Assembly: GCA_964244115.1 (NCBI GenBank)
Contig: CAXTHM010000010.1
Location: forward strand, 1 to 64,000
DNA: 64,000 nt
Reading direction: 5' to 3'
Origin: CADCWK01 sp964244115
GTDB lineage: Bacteria; Chloroflexota; Chloroflexia; Thermomicrobiales; UBA6265
In this document: piece by piece, positions 42,870 to 52,407 of the stretch
Position numbering within the stretch: position 1 is the stretch's first letter
How the letters are laid out: each line of letters starts with the position of its first letter
The notes under the pieces: generated by a model
What the model was told of the DNA's origin: nothing
The model's database searches: none
What the model saw: only the letters and a program-made list of their open reading frames with translations
Translations under genes and position numbers: made by a program

Positions 42870-43052
42870 CCGTTATCGCCCTGCGGGGCGATGGCCGCTG
42901 CGGTGGCCTGGCTCGCAAGCTTCGCCCCTACGACGAAACGACGCGACGGCGTTGTCAGGAGTGCGAAGCCGACATGTGGAGCCCCTCTCCGGGCGTGAGC
43001 GCCGCAGCGCGAAACGAGCCGGGGAGGGGTCTCGCTTCGCTGGGGGAGGGGT
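42870..43052 (+). repeat. Composite dispersed repeat, copy 2 (modules A and B)
   Basis: Module A lies in minus orientation at 42870-42931 and module B at 42980-43052. In mirrored form this equals the 10158-10367 copy, with a 48-nt linker here versus 53 nt there. GGCGATGGCCGCTGCGG and CCGGGCGTGAGCGCCGCAGC are shared. Confidence 0.75.
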
Positions 43053-43099
43053 CTGCTCGCGATCGACCATGTTCGGCTTGAAGACGACAATTGGCAACG

Positions 43100-43132
43100 A
43101 AATGGCCCACACCTATGCGATGTGGGCCATTT
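43100..43132 (-). terminator. Terminator of the malQ-GH57 genes
   Basis: AAATGGCCCACA and TGTGGGCCATTT form a perfect 12-bp stem with a 9-nt loop (43100-43132), 25 nt past the GH57 gene's stop. A/T bases at the stem base make it likely to work in either direction. Confidence 0.75.
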
Positions 43133-43156
43133 TGTCACCCGATGCCGTGTTGGCCG

Positions 43157-44893
43157 TTAAACAGGCGTTACGGCCGGTAAGTCAGCCAGCCGGGCCGAAC
43201 CCTGCCGGGCGGCGAAGACCCGGTAGTCGATGACCGGGAACGGGTTGTCCCGCTCCTCCAGCTCGTCGAGGTACGTCCGGTCCTCGGCGCTGATCGTGCC
43301 ACTCCCGACCGCGACGCCGACGAGACGGTCGAACCGCTCGGTGTGATCAGTGAAGCGCTCGATCGCGTATTCCTTGGCCTGGCCCGTGGTGACGAGGAAC
43401 GGCCAGTCGCTGCTCTCCAGCAGGAGCAGCTCGCGGGCGGCCTGATTCAGGACCTCGCGGGTCTCACCCTCGGCGTCCGGGAAGCGAGCGACCAGCTCTT
43501 CCATCCGCGACTCGGCCCCGTGGATGATCGGCCACATCCACTCGGTGTCCACATTCATCCAGGTGAAGTGGGTGCCATTTGCGCCCCAGCTTCCTTCCGG
43601 CACGTCCATGACCTTCTCGGGCGGGTAGTCCTCGACGATGCCGCTGGCCGTCGTCAGATCGACGATCGGGCTGGCGGCGAGCCCGCGAAGCACGCCCTTG
43701 AGCCAGTCCACCCCCTCGAACCACCAGTGGCCGAACAGCTCGGTGTCGTAATTCGAGGCGATCACACCTGGCTTGCCGTGCTCGTCGGCGTACGCGGTCA
43801 GCAACTTCTCGACCAGCAGGACGAAGTGGCGGGCATGGTCCTGGGTGCGGTCGGTCGCGACAGCCGGGTCGTAGACCTTCTTGGCGCCGAGGTCGACGCC
43901 CGGACCGGAGATCCGCCAGTACTGCATCCCGGAGACCGCGTCCTTGCGGTGGAACTCCCGGTAGACGCCGTCGCCAGGGTACCCGAAGTCCCCGGACCAG
44001 ACCTGCTGCGACGTCCGGTTGTTCCGGGCCAGCACCGCGACCTCACCGGGGGCGTCCCCGACCCAGTACGCCTGATACGTGGTGCCGGGCTCACGCTGCT
44101 CATCCGGGCTGAGCGGGACAGAATACCGCTGCGTGACCATGCCGTAGGCACCGATCGCGTCGCCGGCCGCGCGGCCAACGGGCTTGCCGCCCTCGACGAG
44201 GTGCGTCTCGCTGAAGAAGACCTGGATGCCTTGGGCGGCGAGGAACGACTCCAGACCGGGCCGCCGGACCGGGTGGTCGGGATCGGTCGTGTCCATCGCG
44301 GCCGGACGGTAGGCGCACTCCGGCAGCCAGATCGCCTTGGGCGCCCGACCGAAGTGGCGCTTGTACGACGATACGCCGGTCGCGAGCTGCCCGTAGATCG
44401 TCGAGTCCCGCGAGACCAGCGGCAGATAGCCATGCGTCGCGGCGCTGGTCGAGATCTCGATCCTACCGCGGTCCTGCAGCCCCCTGAAGGCACCGATCAG
44501 GTCCTGACCGAACCGGTCGGTGAAGGAGCTGAGGCTTCGGGCGTACCACTGGTGATAGTACCGGGCCAGCGCCACCATCTCGGCGTCACCCTGCTCCTCG
44601 AACCGGGGGACGTCGGCTGCGGCCCAGGCGGCGCGCTCGGCCGCGTAGACGATGAAATGTTCGGCGATCAGGTCGTCGGCGAGCTGCTCCGCCAGGATCG
44701 GGGTGATCCCGACCGTGAGACGGAAGTCCACGCCCTCCTCCTCCAGGTCGTAGAGGGCGTTCAGGAGCGGCAGGTAGGTCTCGCCGATGGCCTCGTGGAC
44801 CCACTCCTCCCCGTGTGGCCACATGCCGGCTTCCCTGGCATAGGGAAGGTGGCTATGAAGGACGAAGGTGAATGCGCCACGGGTCGTCGTCAT
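43157..44893 (-). CDS. GH57 1,4-alpha-glucan branching enzyme
   Basis: GH57 enzyme of 578 aa that introduces alpha-1,6 branches. Family motifs are ordered: HSHLPYAREAG, GYLPLVS, the nucleophile block WLPECAYRP, the acid block SNYDTELFGHWWFEG, and the C-terminal DUF1957 region with ARELLLLESSDWPFL. Length fits thermophilic GH57 branching enzymes, while no GH13-type GlgB gene is present in the window. The ATG follows GAGGAG. It lies downstream of malQ on the minus strand, 167 nt after it, and ends near a strong terminator. With GlgE it would give branched glucan. Confidence 0.9.
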   Translation of the reverse strand: MTTTRGAFTFVLHSHLPYAREAGMWPHGEEWVHEAIGETYLPLLNALYDLEEEGVDFRLTVGITPILAEQLADDLIAEHFIVYAAERAAWAAADVPRFEEQGDAEMVALARYYHQWYARSLSSFTDRFGQDLIGAFRGLQDRGRIEISTSAATHGYLPLVSRDSTIYGQLATGVSSYKRHFGRAPKAIWLPECAYRPAAMDTTDPDHPVRRPGLESFLAAQGIQVFFSETHLVEGGKPVGRAAGDAIGAYGMVTQRYSVPLSPDEQREPGTTYQAYWVGDAPGEVAVLARNNRTSQQVWSGDFGYPGDGVYREFHRKDAVSGMQYWRISGPGVDLGAKKVYDPAVATDRTQDHARHFVLLVEKLLTAYADEHGKPGVIASNYDTELFGHWWFEGVDWLKGVLRGLAASPIVDLTTASGIVEDYPPEKVMDVPEGSWGANGTHFTWMNVDTEWMWPIIHGAESRMEELVARFPDAEGETREVLNQAARELLLLESSDWPFLVTTGQAKEYAIERFTDHTERFDRLVGVAVGSGTISAEDRTYLDELEERDNPFPVIDYRVFAARQGSARLADLPAVTPV

Positions 44894-45060
44894 CGATGGA
44901 TCTCCTCTTCGGAAATCGGCGGGTGCGCCATACGTTCAGGCACCCGTCCAAAGCATGGTTCTTCGGTCCCGGAGCATCTTCATTGCCAACGGAGGCCGGG
45001 ATCAGCCGGCCTGGCGATCCGCACTACCGGGACGTTCCGTCTTCCGCTGTCCGTCGGGCG

Positions 45061-46626
45061 TCACGACCGGAGTGGGTGCGCCGTATCCGGGGCGGTGTAA
45101 TCGTACGGATCATACTCCCGCTGCTTCGGGACCGGGTGCTGCCGGCCGTAGACCGTCGTCATCTCATCGAGATCGGCCGCGAGGCCCGTGTGAAGCTGAT
45201 GCTCGTGGTAGCGCCAGCCCCAGTTGCCGCCCAGCCGGCCCGGCGTGTTCATCCGGCCCTCGTCACCCAGGCGCATGACGTCCTGGAGCGGGAAGATCGC
45301 CGTATCCGCGACGGATCCGAGGGCGCTCCTGATGAGGTCCCAGGCGATGTCGGAGCCGTCCCGACCGAGGTAGCGCTGGACCTCCTGACGCTGGGATTCT
45401 TTCAGGTGATGGAACCAGCCCACCGTCGTCTCATTGTCGTGGGTCGCGCTGTAGACGACGGTGTCGGCCTCGTAGTTGTGCGGCAGGTAGACGTTCTCCG
45501 GACCGTCCCCGAAGGCGAACTGGAGCACCTTCATGCCGGGGATCCCGAGTTCCTGCCGGAGGGCGACGACGTCGTCCGTGATGATGCCGAGGTCTTCGGC
45601 GATGAACGGGACGTCACCCAGGCGCTCCCTGATCGCGGCGAAGAGGTCCGCGCCCCGGGCCTGTTGCCACTCACCGGGCTTGGCGTCCTCGGAGCCGTAC
45701 GGGACCGCCCAAGCGGCCGCGAAGCCGCGGAAGTGATCGACCCGGACGATGTCGACCTGGGCCAGGATCGCCCGGACCCGCTCGATCCACCAGGCGTAGC
45801 CCGTCTTCGCGAGTTCATCCCAGTCGTAGTGCGGGTTGCCCCAGAGCTGACCGGTCGGCGAGAAGTAGTCGGGCGGGACCCCGGCGACCACGGTCGGCGT
45901 CCCATCCGGCTCCAGCCGGAAGACCGCCTGGTTGGCCCAGACATCGGAACTGTCGAGCGCAACGAAGATCGGGATGTCCCCGATGATCTGGATGTTCCGG
46001 TCGTTGGCGTACCGCTTGAGCGTCGCCCACTGCCGCCGGAACTGGAACTGGACGAACTGCTGGAACCCGATTTCCGCGGCCCATTCGACGTGCGCCCGAT
46101 CGAGCGCCGCCCGGTCATGCCGGTGCAGAGCGTCATCCCAGGTCCACCAGGCCGTCCCCTCGGTCGCGGCCTTCGCGGCCTGGAAGATGGCGACGTCTTC
46201 CAGCCAGGACGCCTCGGCCGTGCAGAACGCTTTGAACTCGCTCTTCTGGTCCTGACTGGCCTGCTCGAGAAACCGCTCGTAGGCCCGGCGGAGCAACGGG
46301 TACTTGAAGTCGTAGACCGCCCCGAAATCGACCTCCCAGTCCCGGAACTCGGGGATCTGGCCGAAATCCTCGGGCCGAAGCAGCCCCTCACCGCCGAGCC
46401 ACTCCAGCGAGACCAGCAGCGGGTTCCCGGCGAACGCCGACGGCGATGCGTAGGGGGAGTCGCCCAGGCCGGTCGGGCCGAGCGGCATCAGTTGCCAGCG
46501 CCGCTGGCCGGCCGTCACGAGCCAGTCGACGAACCGGAACGCTGCCGGTCCCAGATCGCCGATCCCGTGTGGTCCCGGAAAAGAGGTCGGATGGACGAGC
46601 ACTCCGCTCACCCGGTCTCGTGTCAT
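45061..46626 (-). CDS. malQ: 4-alpha-glucanotransferase (amylomaltase)
   Basis: GH77 enzyme of 521 aa that transfers alpha-1,4 glucan segments. It starts with HPTSFPGPHGIGDLG and QLMPLGPTGLGDSPYAS, with IIGDIPIFVALDSSDVW, the nucleophile block VDIVRVDHFRGF, the acid block FIAEDLGIIT and YSATHDNETTVGWF. The ATG at 46626 has GGGAG eight bases upstream; an in-frame GTG at 46635 would place that site too close. Placed between mreB and the GH57 gene on the minus strand, it probably forms one operon with the GH57 gene. Confidence 0.95.
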   Translation of the reverse strand: MTRDRVSGVLVHPTSFPGPHGIGDLGPAAFRFVDWLVTAGQRRWQLMPLGPTGLGDSPYASPSAFAGNPLLVSLEWLGGEGLLRPEDFGQIPEFRDWEVDFGAVYDFKYPLLRRAYERFLEQASQDQKSEFKAFCTAEASWLEDVAIFQAAKAATEGTAWWTWDDALHRHDRAALDRAHVEWAAEIGFQQFVQFQFRRQWATLKRYANDRNIQIIGDIPIFVALDSSDVWANQAVFRLEPDGTPTVVAGVPPDYFSPTGQLWGNPHYDWDELAKTGYAWWIERVRAILAQVDIVRVDHFRGFAAAWAVPYGSEDAKPGEWQQARGADLFAAIRERLGDVPFIAEDLGIITDDVVALRQELGIPGMKVLQFAFGDGPENVYLPHNYEADTVVYSATHDNETTVGWFHHLKESQRQEVQRYLGRDGSDIAWDLIRSALGSVADTAIFPLQDVMRLGDEGRMNTPGRLGGNWGWRYHEHQLHTGLAADLDEMTTVYGRQHPVPKQREYDPYDYTAPDTAHPLRS

Positions 46627-46730
46627 GGTTCGCACTCCCTGTATCGCTCATCACTGTTCGGCATGGGACCCCGGCGGAGCGCCCGTTTCGGTGCGTCCCA
46701 CTGCCGCAGACTGAGGCGCCCGCCGGCTGG

Positions 46731-47735
46731 CTAAGGCTCTTCGAGGCTGTCGCGGAGGATGTCCAGGTGCTCTATTGCCATTCCCGTGCCCATCGCCACG
46801 CAGGAGAGCGGATCGTCGGCGACGTAGCAGGGCACCCCCGTCACTTCCATGAGCAGATCCGGGAGATGGCGCAGGAGGGCTCCGCCGCCGGTGAGGATCA
46901 TGCCCTTGTCGATGATGTCAGAGGAGAGCTCGGGTGGCGTCTCCTCCAGCACGGCCCGGACCGCCCCGATGATCGCCTCGAGCGGTTCGGTGATCGCGTC
47001 GGTGATCTCGTTGGCGTGGACCTGGACCGTCCGTGGCAGGCCGGCGACCTCGTCCCGGCCCCGGACCTCCATCATGACGTCCTCTTCGACCGGCATCGCG
47101 CTGCCGATCGCGATCTTGACCTCCTCGGCGGTCCGCTCGCCGATCCGGAGGTTGTATTTGCGCTTGATGTAGTTGGCGATCGCCTCGTCGAACCGGTTGC
47201 CGCCGACCCGGAGCGACCGGGCGACGACGGTCCCGTTCAGGGAGATCACCGCGACCTCGGTCGTGCCGCCGCCGATGTCGATGATCATGTTGCCGGACGG
47301 GTCCGCGACCGGGACCTTGGCCCCGATCGCGGCGGCCAGCGGCTCGCTGATCAGGTAGGCCCGGCGGGCGCCGGCGTTCAGGGCGGCGTCACGCACGGCG
47401 CGACGCTCGACGCCGGTCACACCGGCCGGTACGCAGATCATCACCTCGGGTCGGACGAGGGAGAACCGGCCGCAGCTCTTGTTGATGAAGTACTTGAGCA
47501 TTTCCTGCGTCACGATGTAGTCGGCGATGACCCCGTCGCGCATCGGCCGCACGACCTCGATGGTATCGCGGGGCTCGCGGCCGAGCATGTTCCGGGCTTC
47601 GATCCCGACGGCCTTGACGCGGCCGTCCTTGGCGGAGATGGCGACGACCGAGGGTTCGTTGATGACGATCCCGCGTCCACGCAGATAGACGAGCACATTC
47701 GCGGTTCCGAGGTCGATGCCGATCTGTTTTGGCAC
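46731..47735 (-). CDS. mreB: Rod shape-determining protein MreB
   Basis: Actin-like ATPase that guides cell-wall growth, 334 aa. Actin-fold motifs are GIDLGTANVLVYLRG (phosphate 1), IIDIGGGTTEVAVIS (phosphate 2) and LTGGGALLRHLPDL (adenosine). The GTG start follows GGAG nine bases upstream. mreC/mreD are not adjacent, so this may be a solitary MreB/Mbl paralogue. malQ follows after 104 nt. Confidence 0.95.
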   Translation of the reverse strand: MPKQIGIDLGTANVLVYLRGRGIVINEPSVVAISAKDGRVKAVGIEARNMLGREPRDTIEVVRPMRDGVIADYIVTQEMLKYFINKSCGRFSLVRPEVMICVPAGVTGVERRAVRDAALNAGARRAYLISEPLAAAIGAKVPVADPSGNMIIDIGGGTTEVAVISLNGTVVARSLRVGGNRFDEAIANYIKRKYNLRIGERTAEEVKIAIGSAMPVEEDVMMEVRGRDEVAGLPRTVQVHANEITDAITEPLEAIIGAVRAVLEETPPELSSDIIDKGMILTGGGALLRHLPDLLMEVTGVPCYVADDPLSCVAMGTGMAIEHLDILRDSLEEP

Positions 47736-47972
47736 GCAATCTTGCTCCGGGTTGCCGTCAGGGAGGCGAACGATGACGACGGCATCGACGTGTACTGCAC
47801 TGATTCTACCCGCAGGCCGACATCACCGGAGCGCAGCGTTGCCCTGGGCGGTCGATGGCCCGGCGACGGCAAGCGCTTCGGAGGCAGACAGCCTACGATA
47901 GCGTGCGCACTGTGCACGATCACCCATCGCGACCCGGCCGGATCGTCTCCCATGAGGTGGAAAGGAACCCGA

Positions 47973-48710
47973 ATGAGTTCGACGCCCGATCCGGACGCCA
48001 GCGGCCGACGTGGACCCGGCTCCGGGCGTGCCGGTGAGCGGATGATGCCGACCGAGCCATCGAGTTCCCACGACGATCCGGCGTGGCCCGGCGGCGCCCC
48101 GGACGAGGCCTCACCCGACCGAGCCGACGCGGGATCGTCACGCCCGGCCGGTCGCCGACGCCGCAATCGTCGAGACCAGCCGCAGGCCGGTCCACAGCCC
48201 GAGGGTCCGGTGGACGAACGGCGACCGGTGATCGAGCGGACGCGGAGGGACACCACGGACCCATCGGAGGTCAGGTCGCCGGCGGGACGACCCGCTACTC
48301 GGGATCGAGCGGCGACCGGTCACCGACGACCCGAGCCGGTCCGGCACCCCCCGCGGGAGGCAGCTCCCGAGGCCCGGCGACGGCGGACCGAGGGGACGCG
48401 GCCACCCCGTGAGGGAAACGGCCGCGGCCTGTCGGGCTCCCCCCGCAACCCGAACCAGTTCGGTGAGATCCCGATCCGGCCCGACAACAGCACCTTCGAT
48501 GCGGAGCACGACCGGCTGGTCTGTATCGCCCGGAGCCGCGTCATCCCGGAGGACTTTCCGGTCCACTACCGGCGAATGACGGCCTCGGGTCACCTGAGCG
48601 TGGTCGCGGAGTCCGGCTCCGATCTGCTGCTCTGCGATCACTCGCACAGCGGACCGCATATCTGGCCAGATCAGACGGTCCTCATCGATGATGCAGTCGA
48701 AACGCGGTGA
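47973..48710 (+). CDS. Hypothetical protein with basic disordered N-terminus
   Basis: A 245-aa protein of unknown function. Residues 1-160 are Arg/Pro/Gly/Ser-rich and probably disordered (RRRRNRRDQPQAGPQPEG). Residues about 165-245 look folded and conserved (FDAEHDRLVCIARSRVIPED and HYRRMTASGHLSVV), with two Cys. I could not match it to a known domain. AAAGGA lies seven bases before the ATG. It is convergent with the exonuclease gene, 64 nt apart. Confidence 0.6.
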   Translation: MSSTPDPDASGRRGPGSGRAGERMMPTEPSSSHDDPAWPGGAPDEASPDRADAGSSRPAGRRRRNRRDQPQAGPQPEGPVDERRPVIERTRRDTTDPSEVRSPAGRPATRDRAATGHRRPEPVRHPPREAAPEARRRRTEGTRPPREGNGRGLSGSPRNPNQFGEIPIRPDNSTFDAEHDRLVCIARSRVIPEDFPVHYRRMTASGHLSVVAESGSDLLLCDHSHSGPHIWPDQTVLIDDAVETR

Positions 48711-48774
48711 TCGGCGCGGAACGAACCCGCCTGAGCAACGATTCCAGGTCGATGAGTCCCGGATGGGTAGCCGG

Positions 48775-49482
48775 TCAGGTTGCGACCGCCATGCCCTCGA
48801 CCACACGCCGGCAGACATCGGCATCGGCCAGCGCCCGGTGCCCACCCGGCGCGACGCCGAACGCGGCCGCGGCATGGTCGAGCTTGTACCAGCGCGAGGA
48901 CGCCCGGCCGGGCAGGGCCGTCACGGGCCCGGCGAACGCCGAGAACTGCCGCATGGCGCATTGCCACTGCGCGGTCGGGATGATCAGCCCCGCTCGCTGG
49001 CAGCAGCTGGTCACCATGCCCGAATCGAACGGCGCGTTGTAGACCACGACCCGGGTCCCGATCAGCAACCGGTAGACCTCGGCGTGGATGTCGGCCCAGG
49101 TCGGGGCGCCGGCGACGTCGTCGTCGAAGAGGCCGTGGACCTTGCTGGTCGAAGCGGGGATCGGGCTCTCCGGTCGGACCAGGGTATCAAGCAGAACAGT
49201 ACCGTCGGCGGCGACGATGCCGATGTCGATGATCTCCGCCCGCGGTCCGAAGCCGGTCGTCTCGGTATCGAGGAAGACGACCCGCTCGTGGCGCATGGTC
49301 TCCTCGGCCCAGGCGATCGCGTCCCGGCGGCGATTCGTCCCGGCATCGGAGACGGGAGCCGGGGCCGGTCTCCGACGGCGGACGGCTGGCCCGGACGCCT
49401 CCGGCGGTACCGCCGCTCGCTCCCGCTCCCGCCGGCCGAGCCACGCCTCGAATCCCTCGTCTCCGCCAGCGCGCTGACCCAT
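48775..49482 (-). CDS. DEDDh 3'-5' exonuclease (DnaQ family)
   Basis: A 235-aa 3'-5' exonuclease of the DnaQ/epsilon type. ExoI is VVFLDTETTGFGPR, ExoII around VYNAPFDSGMV, and ExoIII is HRALADADVCRRV with the DEDDh histidine. The N-terminal ~60 residues are charged and low-complexity. It lacks the full polymerase III epsilon C-terminal region, so a repair or RNA-processing role is as likely as proofreading. The ATG at 49482 has GGAG five bases upstream; a GTG at 49503 is possible. It is not in an evident operon. Confidence 0.85.
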   Translation of the reverse strand: MGQRAGGDEGFEAWLGRRERERAAVPPEASGPAVRRRRPAPAPVSDAGTNRRRDAIAWAEETMRHERVVFLDTETTGFGPRAEIIDIGIVAADGTVLLDTLVRPESPIPASTSKVHGLFDDDVAGAPTWADIHAEVYRLLIGTRVVVYNAPFDSGMVTSCCQRAGLIIPTAQWQCAMRQFSAFAGPVTALPGRASSRWYKLDHAAAAFGVAPGGHRALADADVCRRVVEGMAVAT

Positions 49483-49547
49483 CTCATCTCCACTGTCCGT
49501 CACGCCGCGATCATCGTCGGCTCGGTATCGGTGCGGGGAGTGCCATC

Positions 49548-50342
49548 TTACCCGGCCGCACGGGGAGCTGTCGCGATCGCCAGGTCATGGTAGGCCTCGA
49601 ACGTCTCCGCACCGGTGATCGCCCGGACGACGATCTCGTCGACCGTCCCGGCGTACCGGTCGAGACGAGCCCCGACCTCGGACTGGTCCTCGCTCCCGAT
49701 CGTCGTGTCGATCGCGTCGACCCCGAACCGGCGGAAGTGCGCGGCGTACGAGGGATAGGACCCGTACCGGCCGGCCTCCACCGAGAGCCGCTCGATCGCC
49801 GTCGGGTCCATTGCGACCCGCACATACGCTGTCACGCGCGGCGTGGAACGACTCACCTCGGCAGCCGCCCGTGCCACGTCGGTCGCACTGACTCTGGCCG
49901 CGTCGGGAGTCAGCCAGTTCAACAGGACGTCGTCGCCGAGCTCGGCGGCCAGCGCCGTCATCCTCGGGCCGAGCGCACCGACCGAGATCACCGCCGCCGG
50001 ATCGGCCAGCTCGCGCAGCGCCGCCACCGTCGCGCGGACCCGACCCAGCGGCTTCGGCGCCATGCCGCTGCCGATCCCGATCGTCAGCCGGTCGGCGGGG
50101 ATACCCTGGAGCGCGATGTCGGCGACGATCTCGGCCGGTCCGCGCCGGTCGATCGGGATGACGCCCGTCGCCACCCGAAGGGTGGTCGTTGCCTCGGCGG
50201 CGGCCGCACAGCCGATCAGACTGTCACCCTCCGGCGTGTCGTTGACCCAGAGGGTGCGGAACCCGAGCGACTCCAGCACCGGGGCCAGTTGCCGGATGAT
50301 GGCGGTATCGAGTGACCCGGCCACGCCAAACCCGCGATCCAT
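49548..50342 (-). CDS. Luciferase-like (LLM class) flavin-dependent oxidoreductase
   Basis: A 264-aa bacterial luciferase-like TIM-barrel enzyme, using FMN or F420 in known members. Conserved parts are APVLESLGFRTLWVNDTPEG, TTTLRVATGVIPIDRR, IPADRLTIGIGSGMA and the C-terminal half with RVAMDPTAIERLS. It is shorter than usual LLM proteins (300-350). Substrate unknown. The ATG at 50342 follows AAGGGAG. It stands alone between the exonuclease gene and the rpsI terminator. Confidence 0.8.
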   Translation of the reverse strand: MDRGFGVAGSLDTAIIRQLAPVLESLGFRTLWVNDTPEGDSLIGCAAAAEATTTLRVATGVIPIDRRGPAEIVADIALQGIPADRLTIGIGSGMAPKPLGRVRATVAALRELADPAAVISVGALGPRMTALAAELGDDVLLNWLTPDAARVSATDVARAAAEVSRSTPRVTAYVRVAMDPTAIERLSVEAGRYGSYPSYAAHFRRFGVDAIDTTIGSEDQSEVGARLDRYAGTVDEIVVRAITGAETFEAYHDLAIATAPRAAG

Positions 50343-50445
50343 CGTGCTCCCTTCGAACTCAGCTGGCCAAGTATGCCCCGACCGGTCGGTTCGGAGAAAG
50401 GGTGCCGAGGGGACGAGTATGCCATCGCCCCTGTCCGAGCACGCA

Positions 50446-50483
50446 ACGACGGGGCGGCGCACCGCAGTGCATCGCCCCGTCGT
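50446..50483 (-). terminator. Terminator of the ribosomal protein cluster (after rpsI)
   Basis: ACGACGGGGCG (50446-50456) pairs with CGCCCCGTCGT (50473-50483), with an inner GCA/TGC pair, about 50 nt beyond the rpsI stop. It should end the long rpl/rps transcript. Confidence 0.75.
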
Positions 50484-50532
50484 CCGTTGCTGGCTCTGGA
50501 TGCTGGCGCACCACACGAAACGCCGGTCGGCG

Positions 50533-50943
50533 TTACCGCTTGGTGTACTGAGGCGCCTTGCGGGCCCGCTTGAGTCCGACCTTCTTGCGCTCCTTGACCC
50601 GCGGGTCGCGCGTCAGGAACTTGGCCCGCTTGAGGGGCTGGCGAAGATCGTCGTCGACGCGAAGCAGCGCCCGGGAGATGCCGTGGCGGACCGCGCCGGC
50701 CTGACCCGAGACGCCGCCGCCCATCACCTTGACGACGATGTCGAACTGGCCCTGAAGGTTCACCAGCCGCAACGGCGCCATCATCGTGGCGTGCAGGACA
50801 TCGCGACCACCGAAGTGCTCACGCGCCGTGCGTCCATTGACCGTCACGGTCCCGGTGCCCCGGTAGAGCCGGACCAGCGCGACGGCGGACTTACGCCGAC
50901 CGGTGCCGTAGAAATAGCGAGAGCTGTCTGCCTGCTCGCTCAT
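50533..50943 (-). CDS. rpsI: Ribosomal protein S9
   Basis: 30S protein, 136 aa, last gene of the cluster. The core has RYFYGTGRRKSAVALVRLYR and the C-terminus KVGLKRARKAPQYTKR, whose basic tail reaches the P-site tRNA. The ATG follows AAGGAGG. rplM precedes it by 39 nt in the normal L13-S9 pairing. Confidence 0.97.
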   Translation of the reverse strand: MSEQADSSRYFYGTGRRKSAVALVRLYRGTGTVTVNGRTAREHFGGRDVLHATMMAPLRLVNLQGQFDIVVKVMGGGVSGQAGAVRHGISRALLRVDDDLRQPLKRAKFLTRDPRVKERKKVGLKRARKAPQYTKR

Positions 50944-50982
50944 GGACGTCCTCCTTCACCGCCGGTCCCCCGGCGATTCACA

Positions 50983-51459
50983 CTAGTCGGCGGCGTGGCG
51001 AAGCGCGCCGGCCTTCTCGAACACCGCCATCGGGATCTCGGTCAGGTTCTGGGCCACGTGCGGGTGCTCGGGACCGGCGTAGATCCGGAGCTTGCGCAGC
51101 TGGGCGAGGCCATGCGGGCCCTTCGGCAGCATGCCCTTGACGGCGGCATGGATGATCCGGTCCGGGTGGGTACGGCGCATCTCGGCGACCGAGGTCGTCC
51201 GGAGACCACCGGGGTAGTTCGAGTGGCGGTAGTAGTTGTTCTGGAGCTCCTTGTTGCCGGTGAGCACCACCTTCTCGGCGTTGATCACGACGACGAAGTC
51301 CCCGACATCGATGTGCGGCGCGTACTCGGGCTTGTTCTTGCCCCGGAGCGTCGCGGCGATGATCGTGGCGAGCCGACCGAGGGTCTTGCCCTCGGCGTCG
51401 ACCACGAACCACGACCGGTCGACCTCATTCGGCTTTGGCGAGTATGTTCGCCGATCCAT
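50983..51459 (-). CDS. rplM: Ribosomal protein L13
   Basis: 50S assembly protein, 158 aa. Hallmarks are WFVVDAEGKTLGRLATIIA, VVVINAEKVVLTGNK and GMLPKGPHGLAQLRKLRIY. The ATG follows GAGAGGACAACAGG. It follows truA by about 86 nt and leads into rpsI. Confidence 0.97.
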   Translation of the reverse strand: MDRRTYSPKPNEVDRSWFVVDAEGKTLGRLATIIAATLRGKNKPEYAPHIDVGDFVVVINAEKVVLTGNKELQNNYYRHSNYPGGLRTTSVAEMRRTHPDRIIHAAVKGMLPKGPHGLAQLRKLRIYAGPEHPHVAQNLTEIPMAVFEKAGALRHAAD

Positions 51460-51545
51460 CCTGTTGTCCTCTCACTACCCAGCGTCGTTCGCCGGTGTGT
51501 CGGGCGGGTGCCCCGCCGTATCGTTCTGGAGCGCGGACGTGACGG

Positions 51546-52403
51546 TCACGTCCCCACGTTGTCTGATGACCACGACGGGTCATCGCCGTACCCGACCCGC
51601 CACAGCGTCAACCCGTGGGCGGGAGCGGTTGGTGTCCCATGCCGGCGGTCGCCCGCCGCGAGGACCGTTCTGACCCATTCGACGTCCCGGTTGCCCCGGC
51701 CGACCCGGACCAGCATCGCGACGATCGTGCGGACCATCTGCGGCAGGAAGCCGTCGGCCGCGACCTCGATCGCGATCCCCCCGCCGGTCTCACCGGGTCC
51801 CCACCAGGGGGCGACCGGTTCGACCGAGACCTGGAAGATGGTGCGGACCGTTCCCCGGGGCCGCTGCCGGGCGTCCGACCAGGGGACGCCCTGTCCGGCT
51901 CCGGCGAGCGCCGCGCAATCGCGCTTGCCCAAGAACTCGGGGGCCGCCGCCCGCATCGCCGCGATGTCGAGCGGCTGTCCCAGCCGGAACCAGACGTATG
52001 GTCGGCCGACCGGCTGATGCGATTCCTGGCCAATCATATAGCGGTACTGCCGCCACGTCGCATCGAAGCGGGCATGGAAGGCCGGACCGGGACGCCGCAC
52101 CGCCCGCACCCCGACATCGTCCGGGAGAAAGGCGTTGATCGAGCGGCGGACCATCTCCAGCTGCCGCTCCGGCCACGGGTCGGGCAGGCTGACGACCTGC
52201 CCGACCGCGTGGACCCCGCGGTCCGTCCGACCGGCGAAGGTCGTCCGGAGATCCGGCTGGCCGAGTTCACCGAGCGCCCGGAGGAGTTCCCCCTGCACCG
52301 AGCGCTGACCGGACTGGAGCTGCGAGCCGGCGAAGCCAGTGCCGTCGTAGGAGAGGGTCAGGGCCAGCATCCCGCCCGATCGACCGGAAGCCGACCCGTC
52401 CAC
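51546..52403 (-). CDS. truA: tRNA pseudouridine synthase A
   Basis: Converts U38-U40 to pseudouridine in tRNA anticodon arms. At 285 aa, it has LALTLSYDGTGFAGSQ, the catalytic block TFAGRTDRGVHAVGQ (catalytic Asp) and FHARFDATWRQYRYMI. Two starts are possible: the GTG at 52403, two bases beyond the rplQ stop, which would be translationally coupled, or an ATG at 52370. I list the coupled start. It follows rplQ directly and precedes rplM, the usual placement. Confidence 0.92.
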   Translation of the reverse strand: MDGSASGRSGGMLALTLSYDGTGFAGSQLQSGQRSVQGELLRALGELGQPDLRTTFAGRTDRGVHAVGQVVSLPDPWPERQLEMVRRSINAFLPDDVGVRAVRRPGPAFHARFDATWRQYRYMIGQESHQPVGRPYVWFRLGQPLDIAAMRAAAPEFLGKRDCAALAGAGQGVPWSDARQRPRGTVRTIFQVSVEPVAPWWGPGETGGGIAIEVAADGFLPQMVRTIVAMLVRVGRGNRDVEWVRTVLAAGDRRHGTPTAPAHGLTLWRVGYGDDPSWSSDNVGT

Positions 52404-52407
52404 GTCC

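Larger units (their letters stand above)
42596..43156. other. Intergenic region with repeats between maltokinase and GH57 genes
   Basis: The region has no supported gene. It carries a partial module A copy (42685-42740), a complete module A plus B composite (42870-43052), and the terminator at 43100-43132. Short frames here are repeat-derived. Confidence 0.6.
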